DNA from: Haemophilus paraphrohaemolyticus | GTDB taxonomy: Bacteria > Pseudomonadota > Gammaproteobacteria > Enterobacterales > Pasteurellaceae | DNA: 64,000 bases | Reading direction: 5' to 3' | Assembly (NCBI RefSeq): GCF_002015045.1 | Contig: NZ_MUXX01000002.1 | Span: 308,345 to 372,344 of the forward strand | Shown: positions 1-7,346 of the stretch, piece after piece | How the letters are laid out: the number at the start of each line of letters is the position of its first letter | Position numbering within the stretch: position 1 is the first letter of the stretch | Position numbers and translations under genes: made by a program | The notes under the pieces: model-generated | The model's input: the letters and a program-made list of their open reading frames with translations, nothing else | Told to the model about the DNA's origin: nothing | Database searches by the model: none

Positions 1-463
1 AAAAAGCACGGCGAAAAACGACATTGCCTCCGCAAGTCATCCGCATATGCTGCCACGCATACTCAAATTGCGGATGCTTTGCATATTTTTCTGCAATTCC
101 GACCGCTTTCAAATCCAAGCGAACCAAACTTACATCGGGGCAAAACTCAAATACTGCTTGTGCCACTTGCAAGGCTTGCGGTTCGTAGGCATCATCTGCA
201 TCTAGAAATGCGATAAGTGCAGCCTCACTTTGCAACGCTCCCCAATTTCTTGCTTTTGCTACACCTCCATTCTTTGACATTTGCTCGATACAAATTTTTT
301 CGGGGAATTGTGTTTGTAGTGATAACATTAGTTCAAATGTGCCATCAGTTGAGCCATCATCCACTAGCCAGATTTTGCCTAATTCCAACTGATTTAACGC
401 ACTTTGTACCGCCCGCACTAAGGTTGTTTCCGCGTTGTAGCATGGGATAATCACATCAATCAT
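1..463 (-). CDS. Family 2 glycosyltransferase, N-terminal part (runs off the window)
   Basis: The first 154 codons of a GT-A fold family 2 glycosyltransferase; the rest lies left of the window. The start [15 protein letters not shown] is the usual GT2 nucleotide-sugar strand, followed by the VDDGSTDG motif (about residues 32-39) and a DADD metal-binding DXD-type motif near residue 93. The family transfers sugars, often to lipooligosaccharide or other glycans; the acceptor cannot be read here. Its ATG overlaps the TGA stop of lpxH in an ATGA junction, so the two are probably translationally coupled. With LpxH making a lipid A precursor, a role in LOS decoration is a reasonable inference only. 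One uptake-signal core lies inside the coding region. Confidence 0.85.
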   Translation of the reverse strand, partial: MIDVIIPCYNAETTLVRAVQSALNQLELGKIWLVDDGSTDGTFELMLSLQTQFPEKICIEQMSKNGGVAKARNWGALQSEAALIAFLDADDAYEPQALQVAQAVFEFCPDVSLVRLDLKAVGIAEKYAKHPQFEYAWQHMRMTCGGNVVFRRAF

Positions 464-1158
464 ACAAATCTCGCTCCCGTTTCATCGACTGCCAAAATCG
501 AGGCGTAATTATCTTTCCAATCGCCTAACACAATGCGAGTAAAGCTCTGTTCTTGATGAATATGCTCACGGTGCGTATGCCCGTGAATAAGCCGTTCCGC
601 CCCAAATTCTGCCACTTTTTGAGCAGTAAATTGAGGGTTTACATCCATAATCTCAAAAGATTTTGATTGCTTATCTTGCTGGCTTTTAGCTCGAATTTTA
701 TTGGCAATGTTCAATCGGATAAACAGAGGCAAGCAAAGGAACAATTTTTGTCGCCATTTTTGATGCAGTTTTCGGCGGAATTGTTGATATCTCACATCAT
801 CAATGCAAAGCGTATCGCCGTGGCAGAGCAATGTTTTTTTACCATATAAATTATGCAGTTGATAATCTGGCAAAATCTCCATTCCCGTTTCTCGGGTAAA
901 GCGTTTACCGATTAGAAAATCACGATTTCCGCAAATAAAATAGCATTTTACACCGCTTGCGGTAAGTGTTCGAATGGCTTGTTTTACCTCATCAATCAGC
1001 GGAGATTGCTCGTCATCACCAATCCAGAAATCAAACAGATCGCCTAAGATATAAACCGCCTCTGCAAGCGGTGCTTTTTGCTGCATAAATTGCAAAAAGA
1101 GCGTAGTAATTTTGGGATGCGATTCGCTTAAGTGCAGGTCGGAGATAAAGTAAATCAT
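460..1158 (-). CDS. lpxH: UDP-2,3-diacylglucosamine diphosphatase LpxH
   Basis: Fourth step of lipid A synthesis: hydrolyses UDP-2,3-diacylglucosamine to lipid X and UMP at the inner face of the membrane. Calcineurin-type metallophosphatase motifs are in order: DLHLS near the N-terminus, [19 protein letters not shown] and GHTHRE at the C-terminus. The start chosen is the ATG giving [12 protein letters not shown] (232 residues, the normal family size). An upstream in-frame ATG would add 20 residues with no family counterpart. The gene overlaps the downstream glycosyltransferase by an ATGA junction. lpxK of the same pathway is at 27 kb. Confidence 0.95.
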   Translation of the reverse strand: MIYFISDLHLSESHPKITTLFLQFMQQKAPLAEAVYILGDLFDFWIGDDEQSPLIDEVKQAIRTLTASGVKCYFICGNRDFLIGKRFTRETGMEILPDYQLHNLYGKKTLLCHGDTLCIDDVRYQQFRRKLHQKWRQKLFLCLPLFIRLNIANKIRAKSQQDKQSKSFEIMDVNPQFTAQKVAEFGAERLIHGHTHREHIHQEQSFTRIVLGDWKDNYASILAVDETGARFV

Positions 1159-1437
1159 AGTGGTTTTATGAGTGTTCAAAATTGACGGTAATGTAGCGAA
1201 AAATGACAGAAACTGCAAAGGAAATGCAGATTCATCAATGCTGTGTGCTTATTTTACTAAATATCATCAAAAATCCACCGCTTATCGCTCAAAAAGTAAA
1301 TTTTTACTTTCAAAATCAAGTTATTCACTATATGATAGCGAATTGATTTATTCTCATTTCGCGTTGCAAATCAAGCAATTTTTATTGAATTTGCAATTCA
1401 TTTTCTCAACTCTCTTCATAGGGGAAAACAACAGTAA

Positions 1438-2550
1438 ATGGAAAAGTTAGATAACAAACCCATTATCGAACTTCGCAATGTTACCAAAAGCTATGGTAGC
1501 AAAACGATTCTGAAAAATTTGAATTTAACCATCAACGATGGTGAATTTTTAACGATTTTAGGTCCTTCAGGTTGTGGTAAAACAACTGCGTTACGTTTAA
1601 TTGCGGGCTTTGAAGATTTAACAGAGGGTTCAATTATTCTTGATGGTCAAGATGTATCTAATATCCCTGCTGAGCAACGCCCTGTGAATACCGTATTCCA
1701 AAGCTATGCTCTTTTCCCACATATGACCATTTTTGAAAACGTGGCTTTTGGCTTACGTATGCAGAAAGTACCAAGTACAGAAATTGAGCCGCGTGTAATG
1801 GAAGCGTTACGTATGGTGCGCTTAGAAGATCGTGCACAACAAAAACCAGCACAACTTTCAGGTGGTCAGCAACAACGTATTGCCATTGCACGTGCGGTGG
1901 TAAACAAGCCAAAAGTATTACTTTTAGATGAATCGCTCTCAGCACTTGACTACAAATTGCGTAAAGAGATGCAAAATGAGTTGAAAGCCTTACAACGTCA
2001 ATTAGGCATTACCTTTATTTTCGTGACTCACGACCAAGAAGAAGCCTTAACGATGTCGGATCGTATTATCGTCATGAATGCAGGTAAAATCGCACAAGAT
2101 GGTACACCACGTGAAATCTACGAAGAACCGAAAAACTTATTTGTGGCACACTTTATTGGCGAAATTAACGTATTTGATGCAACCGTGATTGAATGTGTTG
2201 ACGCAACCAACGTGAAAGCGAACGTAGAAGGTCGAATCTGTAACATCAAAGTGGAAGATTTAGACGTTCAACCAAACCAAAAACTCAAAGTGTTGCTTCG
2301 CCCAGAAGATATTGTGATTGAAGAATTAGACGAAGATGAAAGCTCAAAAGCGATCATTGGTCACATTATCGATCGTAACTATAAAGGTATGACGTTAGAA
2401 TCTAGCGTGAAACTCGATCACAATGGAATGAATGTATTAGTTAGCGAATTCTTCAACGAAGATGATCCAAATATCGACCACGAAGTCGGTCAAAAAGTGG
2501 CATTAACGTGGCACGAAGGTTGGGAGGTTGTCCTAAACGATGACGAATAA
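1438..2550 (+). CDS. potA: Spermidine/putrescine ABC transporter ATPase PotA
   Basis: ATP-binding subunit of the polyamine importer. It shows Walker A (GPSGCGKTT, about residues 43-51), the signature LSGGQQQR, Walker B LLLDES and the switch histidine in THDQEEA. A C-terminal TOBE-like regulatory domain fills the last 120 residues. At 370 residues it is full length for PotA. A GGGGAAA purine run precedes the ATG. It overlaps potB by 11 bases, and potB and potC overlap in turn, so the three form one operon. The periplasmic binding protein PotD is not encoded next to them. Confidence 0.95.
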   Translation: MEKLDNKPIIELRNVTKSYGSKTILKNLNLTINDGEFLTILGPSGCGKTTALRLIAGFEDLTEGSIILDGQDVSNIPAEQRPVNTVFQSYALFPHMTIFENVAFGLRMQKVPSTEIEPRVMEALRMVRLEDRAQQKPAQLSGGQQQRIAIARAVVNKPKVLLLDESLSALDYKLRKEMQNELKALQRQLGITFIFVTHDQEEALTMSDRIIVMNAGKIAQDGTPREIYEEPKNLFVAHFIGEINVFDATVIECVDATNVKANVEGRICNIKVEDLDVQPNQKLKVLLRPEDIVIEELDEDESSKAIIGHIIDRNYKGMTLESSVKLDHNGMNVLVSEFFNEDDPNIDHEVGQKVALTWHEGWEVVLNDDE

Positions 2551-3400
2551 TAAATTCCAAAAAGGAACGGTGGCAACCATTTTCGGCTGGCTTTTACTTT
2601 TCGTATTAGTGCCGAACTTGCTGGTGTTTGTCATCAGTTTCTTAACTGAAAATCGCCAAAGCCAATACTTTGTTGATTTCGCATTTACATTGAGTGCTTA
2701 TCAAGCTCTCTTTAATGACACCTACGCTACAGTTCTTTGGAACTCCTTATATATGGCAGGGATTGCGACATTCTTCTGTTTGATTATTGGCTATCCATTT
2801 GCGTTTATTATTGCAAAATTGCCTGAGAGAGTACGTCCAATTTTGCTGTTCCTTGTAGTGTTGCCATTCTGGACGAATTCGCTGATCCGTATTTACGGGA
2901 TTAAAATTTTCTTAGGCGTGAAAGGCGTGCTGAACGAGGTGCTATTAGCCATCGGGATTATCAATGAGCCATTACGTTTGTTGAACTCAGAGCTTGCGAT
3001 TATTATCGGCTTGGTTTACATCTTGTTACCATTTATGATTTTACCGCTCTACTCTTCAATTGAGAAAATCGACAACCGTCTGTTAGAAGCGGCGAAAGAC
3101 TTAGGTGCAAATGCGTTCCAACGCTTTATTCGCGTAACCATCCCGCTTACGATGCCAGGAATTGTATCAGGCTGCTTATTAGTGCTTCTTCCAGCGATGG
3201 GGATGTTCTACGTAGCAGACTTACTCGGTGGTGGTAAAACACCATTGGTGGGTAACGTAATTAAGAGCTTGTTCTTAAATACCAACCAGTTTGCATTAGG
3301 TTCAGCGGTAAGTATCGCATTAACCATTTTAATGGCGTTAATGCTCTATGTTTACTACCGTGCCAATAAATTACTCAACAAAAAGGTGGAACTTGAATAA
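2540..3400 (+). CDS. potB: Spermidine/putrescine ABC transporter permease PotB
   Basis: Inner-membrane permease of the PotABC polyamine importer. Six hydrophobic segments are readable, and the binding-protein-dependent transport (EAA) loop reads [21 protein letters not shown] around residues 180-200, the contact site for PotA. The start ATG sits inside the end of potA and its stop shares a base with the potC start (TAATG), typical of translational coupling in this operon. Length 286 is normal for PotB. Confidence 0.95.
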   Translation: MTNNKFQKGTVATIFGWLLLFVLVPNLLVFVISFLTENRQSQYFVDFAFTLSAYQALFNDTYATVLWNSLYMAGIATFFCLIIGYPFAFIIAKLPERVRPILLFLVVLPFWTNSLIRIYGIKIFLGVKGVLNEVLLAIGIINEPLRLLNSELAIIIGLVYILLPFMILPLYSSIEKIDNRLLEAAKDLGANAFQRFIRVTIPLTMPGIVSGCLLVLLPAMGMFYVADLLGGGKTPLVGNVIKSLFLNTNQFALGSAVSIALTILMALMLYVYYRANKLLNKKVELE

Positions 3401-4167
3401 TGAAAAAGACATTTAGAAATCTTTTTATGTTCGCGGTTTTTGCCTACCTTTATATTCCGATTATTATCTTGGTAGTAAACTCGTTTAATGCGGACAGATA
3501 CGGCTTACAATGGAAAGGCTTTAGCTGGAACTGGTATGAGCGTTTATTTAACAACGATACTCTTGTTCAAGCCACATTAAACTCGGTCACCATTGCATTT
3601 TTTGCGGCAACATTATCAACGATTTTAGGGGCATTAACCTCAATCGCCCTTTATCGTTATAAATTCCGCGGTAAACAAATGGTCGGCGGTTTGCTCTTTA
3701 TTGTAATGATGTCGCCTGATATTGTTATGGCAGTATCAATGCTCGTGCTCTTTATGATGTTAGGCATTCAACTTGGCTTTATCTCATTATTGATCGCACA
3801 CATTACCTTCTGTTTGCCTTATGTGGTAATTACCATCTCAGCCCGCTTGAGCGACTTTGATGGCAAAATGCTGGAGGCGGCAAAAGATTTAGGCGCAAGC
3901 GAAGTGACGATTTTACGCAAAATTATCCTACCGCTTGCATTACCTTCAATCATTTCAGGTTGGTTATTAAGTTTCACTATCTCGCTTGATGACGTGGTGG
4001 TTTCATCATTTGTAACCAGCCCAAGCTACGAAGTGTTACCGCTTAAAATCTTCTCACTTGTGAAGACAGGCGTAACCCCAGAGGTAAATGCACTGGCAAC
4101 CATTATGATTGTGTTCTCACTTTCACTCGTGGTTCTAAGCCAATTAGCATTACGCCAAAAACACTAA
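3400..4167 (+). CDS. potC: Spermidine/putrescine ABC transporter permease PotC
   Basis: Second permease of the polyamine importer, 255 residues with six predicted membrane spans. The EAA loop reads [18 protein letters not shown] near residues 158-175. It begins on the last base of the potB stop codon. A hairpin terminator follows 12 bases after the stop and ends the operon, so no potD follows as in the H. influenzae potABCD order. The substrate assignment rests on family similarity. Confidence 0.94.
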   Translation: MKKTFRNLFMFAVFAYLYIPIIILVVNSFNADRYGLQWKGFSWNWYERLFNNDTLVQATLNSVTIAFFAATLSTILGALTSIALYRYKFRGKQMVGGLLFIVMMSPDIVMAVSMLVLFMMLGIQLGFISLLIAHITFCLPYVVITISARLSDFDGKMLEAAKDLGASEVTILRKIILPLALPSIISGWLLSFTISLDDVVVSSFVTSPSYEVLPLKIFSLVKTGVTPEVNALATIMIVFSLSLVVLSQLALRQKH

Positions 4168-4178
4168 TTTTAAATCTA

Positions 4179-4209
4179 AATAGCCCACGGTTTTGTGGGT
4201 TATTTTTTA
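4179..4209 (+). terminator. Rho-independent terminator after potABC
   Basis: A 10-bp stem (AATAGCCCAC with GTGGGTTATT, one G-U pair) with a GGTTTT loop, then a T run. It closes the potABC operon immediately before bolA. Confidence 0.8.
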
Positions 4210-4221
4210 TCAAGGAATCTT

Positions 4222-4533
4222 ATGCTTATCCAACAATCCATCGAAAAGAAATTAACCGAAACTTTTGCCCCAACCTTTCTACAAATCGAAAACGAAAGCC
4301 ATATGCATAGCTCCGGTCGTGGCTCAGAATCACACTTTAAAGTGACGTTAGTAACAGAAGCATTTAACGGCAAGCGCAGCGTAGCTCGCCATCAATCAAT
4401 CTATCAATGTCTCAACACAGAGTTAGAAGGTGGCGTTCACGCATTAGCATTACATACTTACACACCAGAGGAATGGCAAGCCATCGGCGAACAAAGACCA
4501 GATTCCCCACGTTGTGCAGGCATTGGGCTTTAA
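4222..4533 (+). CDS. bolA: BolA family protein
   Basis: Small BolA/IbaG-type protein of 103 residues, a class I KH-like fold that works with monothiol glutaredoxins in iron-sulfur trafficking and affects cell shape genes in E. coli. The typical stretch ENESHMHSSGRGSESHFKV is near residues 25-43, with the conserved histidine before the glycine-rich turn, and RHQSIYQCL lies in the recognition helix. The ATG at 4222 has AAGGAA upstream; a GTG at 4195 lies in the preceding terminator hairpin and is rejected. Single-gene unit between that terminator and tRNA-Ser. Confidence 0.92.
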   Translation: MLIQQSIEKKLTETFAPTFLQIENESHMHSSGRGSESHFKVTLVTEAFNGKRSVARHQSIYQCLNTELEGGVHALALHTYTPEEWQAIGEQRPDSPRCAGIGL

Positions 4534-4584
4534 TTATTACAAGCGGTCAATTCGCAACTTTATTTTACAAACTGAATAAATATC

Positions 4585-4613
4585 TTGATAACAAGACCTA
4601 AAAAAGCTAAAAT
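4585..4613 (+). promoter_or_regulatory. Sigma70 promoter of tRNA-Ser
   Basis: TTGATA and TAAAAT separated by exactly 17 bases, with the predicted start point about 15 bases before the tRNA. No other gene needs a promoter here. Confidence 0.65.
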
Positions 4614-4636
4614 TAGCTCGTCTTTTTTATTGATTC

Positions 4637-4726
4637 GGTGAGATGTCCGAGTGGTTGAAGGAGCACGCCTGGAAAGCGTGTATGTGGGAAACTGCATCGG
4701 GGGTTCGAATCCCCCTCTCACCGCCA
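4637..4726 (+). tRNA. tRNA-Ser (anticodon GGA)
   Basis: Class II tRNA of 90 nt with encoded CCA. The acceptor stem GGTGAGA pairs with TCTCACC, the anticodon loop CTGGAAA gives GGA, the variable arm is long, and the T-loop is TTCGAAT. Reads UCC/UCU codons. An accessory islet begins just downstream, and tRNA genes are common integration sites; no 3'-end duplicate of this tRNA was noticed further right. Confidence 0.97.
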
Positions 4727-4798
4727 TTGAGTAAGAAAGTATGTTTTCATAGATATTTCCTTGGTTAAGTTAAAGTAGTTATACTTTATTTAATATTC

Positions 4799-4831
4799 AT
4801 CCCTAAGCCCTTTTGCTTAGGGATTTTTTTT
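4799..4831 (+). terminator. Rho-independent terminator after tRNA-Ser
   Basis: Perfect 10-bp stem ATCCCTAAGC / GCTTAGGGAT with loop CCTTTT and an eight-T run. It ends the tRNA-Ser transcript. Confidence 0.85.
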
Positions 4832-4919
4832 ATGAAAAACTTTTCTAAAATCTGACCGCTTATTTTTTATCTCTTCTGCTAAAATATGCCTATATTCGAA
4901 CAATAAACTAGGTGAATTT

Positions 4920-5228
4920 ATGAAAAAATCCCTCATTGTTCTATTGATCGGCTCCATTATTCTCAGCTCTTCACTTTCCGCCAAACCTAAAGAAAAATCT
5001 GAAAAAACCGAAAAACGCAGAAATAATACCGCATTAGTTGTGGGTGCCGTTGGTGGTTACCTTATCTATAAACATTACAAAAACAAAAAAGAGGAAAAGG
5101 CTCATCAAGAACAAGAAGCCCATGAACATCAAAGAGAGTATGATCGCAACTATGAAGATCAATATGATTCTGAAGATTATGATGAGAAAAACAAAGATTG
5201 TGAAGAGGATTGTGAGGAAGAAGAGTAA
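4920..5228 (+). CDS. Small exported, highly charged hypothetical protein
   Basis: Not recognised. The 102 residues start with a clear signal peptide (MKKSLIVLLIGSIILSSSLS-A). A short glycine-containing hydrophobic stretch VVGAVGGYLIY follows (about 41-51), then a strongly charged tail rich in H, E, D, Y and K that ends with two cysteines in CEEDCEEEE. An AGGTGA ribosome site precedes the ATG. The tail could bind cations or be surface-exposed, but that is inference from composition. It is a single gene, closed by an inverted uptake-signal pair, at the left edge of the islet beside tRNA-Ser. Confidence 0.7.
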   Translation: MKKSLIVLLIGSIILSSSLSAKPKEKSEKTEKRRNNTALVVGAVGGYLIYKHYKNKKEEKAHQEQEAHEHQREYDRNYEDQYDSEDYDEKNKDCEEDCEEEE

Positions 5229-5232
5229 AAAA

Positions 5233-5273
5233 TAGCGGTAAGATTCTGCAGAACTTTTGCAAAATCTTACCGC
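5233..5273. terminator. Inverted uptake-signal pair, probable bidirectional terminator
   Basis: Twelve-bp inverted repeat AGCGGTAAGATT / AATCTTACCGCT with a 17-base loop. Both arms carry the uptake-signal core. It lies between two convergent genes, so it can serve both directions. Confidence 0.6.
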
Positions 5274-5290
5274 TTAGTATATAAAACTAA

Positions 5291-5881
5291 TTATTCTCTA
5301 AACTCAATCTCATATTGAGATGAAATTTGCGGGTTTAACATTAGAAGTTGTTTTATAGTTTCTTCTGCTGACGTTTTAGCTTGTTGAGGAAGTTCGCTTT
5401 CCATAATTTTTTTCTCTATTTCTAAACGTTGATCTCCAAAGAATTTTTGATAATCTTTGATATTCCAACTAGAGAATAAGGATGTTGATTCATCGAAAAT
5501 TTTCATTGAGTTCTCATCTAATTCATTAGAAAGAATTTTTATTTCACCTAAATTAGATATTATAATTTTTTTTCCTTTAATTTCAGCTGATACATGAGAT
5601 AGATCAACACCTAGGGTTGCCTTACCATTATAAGAGATAATGAATCTTTTTGAAGTAAGAGGTAAATTAAAACCATAAACACTCTTTTTATTCTCAAACA
5701 TCGCAGTATTTGTGTAAAAGTATTTATAACTTACCAATTCTTTACTTTGTTTAACATAATTTCCTATGTACATACTATTTAATTTAGCACTTTCTTCCTT
5801 AGTATTAATAAGGCTATTATAAATAGGAAAAGTAATTAAACCACTTATAAAAACAAAGATAATAAAAATTACTCTAACCAT
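5291..5881 (-). CDS. DUF4230-like membrane-anchored protein
   Basis: A 196-residue protein with one N-terminal membrane anchor (residues 3-22) and the rest predicted outside the cytoplasm. The segment YNGKATLGVDLSHVSAEIKG followed by an ISNLGEIKILSNELD strand resembles DUF4230 (small-residue GxDLS motif, then beta strands, then a helical C-terminal tail with AEETIKQLL). The function of DUF4230 is unknown to me. It is the last gene of a leftward cassette, 22 bases after a 59-residue membrane protein. It is much more AT-rich than the flanking housekeeping genes, suggesting acquired DNA. Confidence 0.7.
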   Translation of the reverse strand: MVRVIFIIFVFISGLITFPIYNSLINTKEESAKLNSMYIGNYVKQSKELVSYKYFYTNTAMFENKKSVYGFNLPLTSKRFIISYNGKATLGVDLSHVSAEIKGKKIIISNLGEIKILSNELDENSMKIFDESTSLFSSWNIKDYQKFFGDQRLEIEKKIMESELPQQAKTSAEETIKQLLMLNPQISSQYEIEFRE

Positions 5882-5903
5882 AGTCGTCTAATATAAATTT
5901 TAA

Positions 5904-6083
5904 TCAAGATAGGCTATTGCTAAGCCAAAGAGTTATAAAAACTACTCCACCAATTAATAATAAACCTAACAGTATAGTTGGTAAATTATCACAAAATTCT
6001 TCTAATAAAGCCTTTAATATATTACAAGCAAAATTAAGAATAAATAATCCAATAATGATCTCAAAAATAATAGCTATTATCAT
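5904..6083 (-). CDS. Small two-span membrane protein (59 residues)
   Basis: Not recognised. Starts MIIAIIFEIIIGLFILNFA and has a second hydrophobic stretch LLGLLLIGGVVFITLWL, with a short acidic loop KALLEEFCDN between. Its ATG overlaps the TGA of the upstream gene in an ATGA junction, which is good evidence for real, coupled translation. The next gene starts 22 bases later. It probably sits in the inner membrane with the products on either side. Confidence 0.6.
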   Translation of the reverse strand: MIIAIIFEIIIGLFILNFACNILKALLEEFCDNLPTILLGLLLIGGVVFITLWLSNSLS

Positions 6084-6772
6084 AATATAATATCTAATAA
6101 TGAAGTTCCAAAGAAGTAGTCTAAAGTATAAAAAATAGGGTAAATAGCAGATTTAAACATACTTAACCCCGTAGCGTTTTCCATTAAGAATGGAGCAATC
6201 AGAACCCTAAATATCAATAAATAAGCGAAAAACATTAAAATTATTCTAATTATAATATTTATCACTCTTGTATAAATACTATCAACAGCTTCTGATGTAA
6301 CTCTTCTCGCAATTACTCGCTCATCCTCTCCAAAGAAATAGTTCATTGTTTTTTTAAATAGGCTTAAATTTCTTGTTTCTTTACGTACCCCATCTAATAC
6401 TTTCTTATAAGTCTGATTGTAAATAAAACTATTCAAATTAAATTTATATTTAAACGCTATTTGTAGAAATGTTGGTAATTGCCTTATGGTCTATATAGAT
6501 GCCTCAATAATGGAGGCCAAATATACGCTACAAACAACCATGATTGCTAACTCTTTACTGAATATTTTAGGAATTAAAAGCGTTGCAATAAGAAATAAAA
6601 TGACATTAAAGAATAATTTAACAATGCTTTCAGTTTGATAAATTAACACTGTATGTAGAATTTCTCCTTTAGCTTCTTTGATCCCATTATTAATAGCATC
6701 TGAAACTTGTCCTTTTACAACTTTTTTAACTGCAAGAATAAAAGGTGGAACAACTAATAGTACTGGTACCAT
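6080..6772 (-). pseudogene. Membrane protein gene interrupted by one in-frame amber codon
   Basis: Two open stretches lie in the same frame, separated only by TAG at 6491-6493 followed by 18 sense codons. Read through, they give about 230 residues: three hydrophobic segments at the N-terminus (MVPVLLVVPPFILAV, LFFNVILFLIATLLI, LAIMVVCSVYLASII), a basic cytoplasmic-like middle (FKYKFN to KKTMNYFFGEDERVIARR), and two C-terminal spans. The most economical reading is a single nonsense mutation, perhaps a Tyr codon to TAG. Alternatively the two halves are separate proteins, the second starting at TTG 6436. The start ATG 6772 has a GAGG site. Family not recognised. Confidence 0.6.
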
Positions 6773-6807
6773 ATAATTCCTCACTAAAATCAATTAAATA
6801 AACCAAA

Positions 6808-6842
6808 ACAGTTTAAAATAAAAGCCAAATTAGTTAAACTGT
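6808..6842. promoter_or_regulatory. Inverted repeat between divergent genes, candidate operator
   Basis: Perfect 9-bp arms ACAGTTTAA and TTAAACTGT separated by 17 bases. It sits between the leftward membrane cassette and the rightward HTH gene, where an autoregulating repressor would bind. Confidence 0.5.
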
Positions 6843-6872
6843 AGCTTTAAAAATTTTCGATAATTTTTATCT

Positions 6873-7229
6873 ATGAAGATAAAAAACGAAAAAGATAAAT
6901 TTAGCGAAAGGCTGGCAACCGCAATTAAGGCTGAATACCCTAAAGGCCTTACAACAAGCCAAATTGCTATTAAATTTGGGTTATTACACCCAACAGATGC
7001 CGTCACGCCTCAGGCAGTTTATAAATGGTTAAATGGTTTAGCGATTCCCTCATTTGACAAGATAGAGACACTCTCGAAATGGTTAAATGTAGAACCAAAT
7101 TGGTTAAGGTACGGTGGTGAAGAGGAGCAGAATTACTCCGCATTAGATGAAGTTTTAATCCGTTTAATAAAAGATCTTAACGATCAGCAAAAGAGCATTA
7201 TTGTGAGCTTGATTACCTCTTTTAAGTAA
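6873..7229 (+). CDS. Helix-turn-helix (XRE/CI-like) transcriptional regulator
   Basis: 118 residues with one N-terminal HTH of the phage-repressor type: TTSQIAIKFGL and TPQAVYKWLNGLAIPS (about 27-62), then the EPNWLRYGG tail common after such domains, and a helical C-terminus DEVLIRLIKDLNDQQKSIIV that may dimerise. No peptidase domain, so control by self-cleavage is unlikely. It is divergent from the membrane cassette and next to a palindrome, so it probably controls that cassette and itself. No strong ribosome site is seen before the ATG. Confidence 0.8.
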   Translation: MKIKNEKDKFSERLATAIKAEYPKGLTTSQIAIKFGLLHPTDAVTPQAVYKWLNGLAIPSFDKIETLSKWLNVEPNWLRYGGEEEQNYSALDEVLIRLIKDLNDQQKSIIVSLITSFK

Positions 7230-7346
7230 TTTGACTAGCAAGTGCTCAAACTCTGCAAAACTTTTGCAAAATCCATTCGCTTGTTTCCTATATTTTCGCC
7301 CTGTTTTCAAGTAGAATAGGGCAAATTTTTTTATGAGGAATAGAAG

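Noticed and set aside
4195..4221. A longer BolA starting at GTG 4195.
   Set aside because: The codon lies in the stem of the potC terminator and lacks a ribosome site; the ATG at 4222 has AAGGAA and fits the family length.
4637..7300. An attachment-site duplication of the tRNA-Ser 3' end marking the islet as an integrated element.
   Set aside because: No repeat of the tRNA 3' sequence was found at the right side and there is no integrase gene in the interval.
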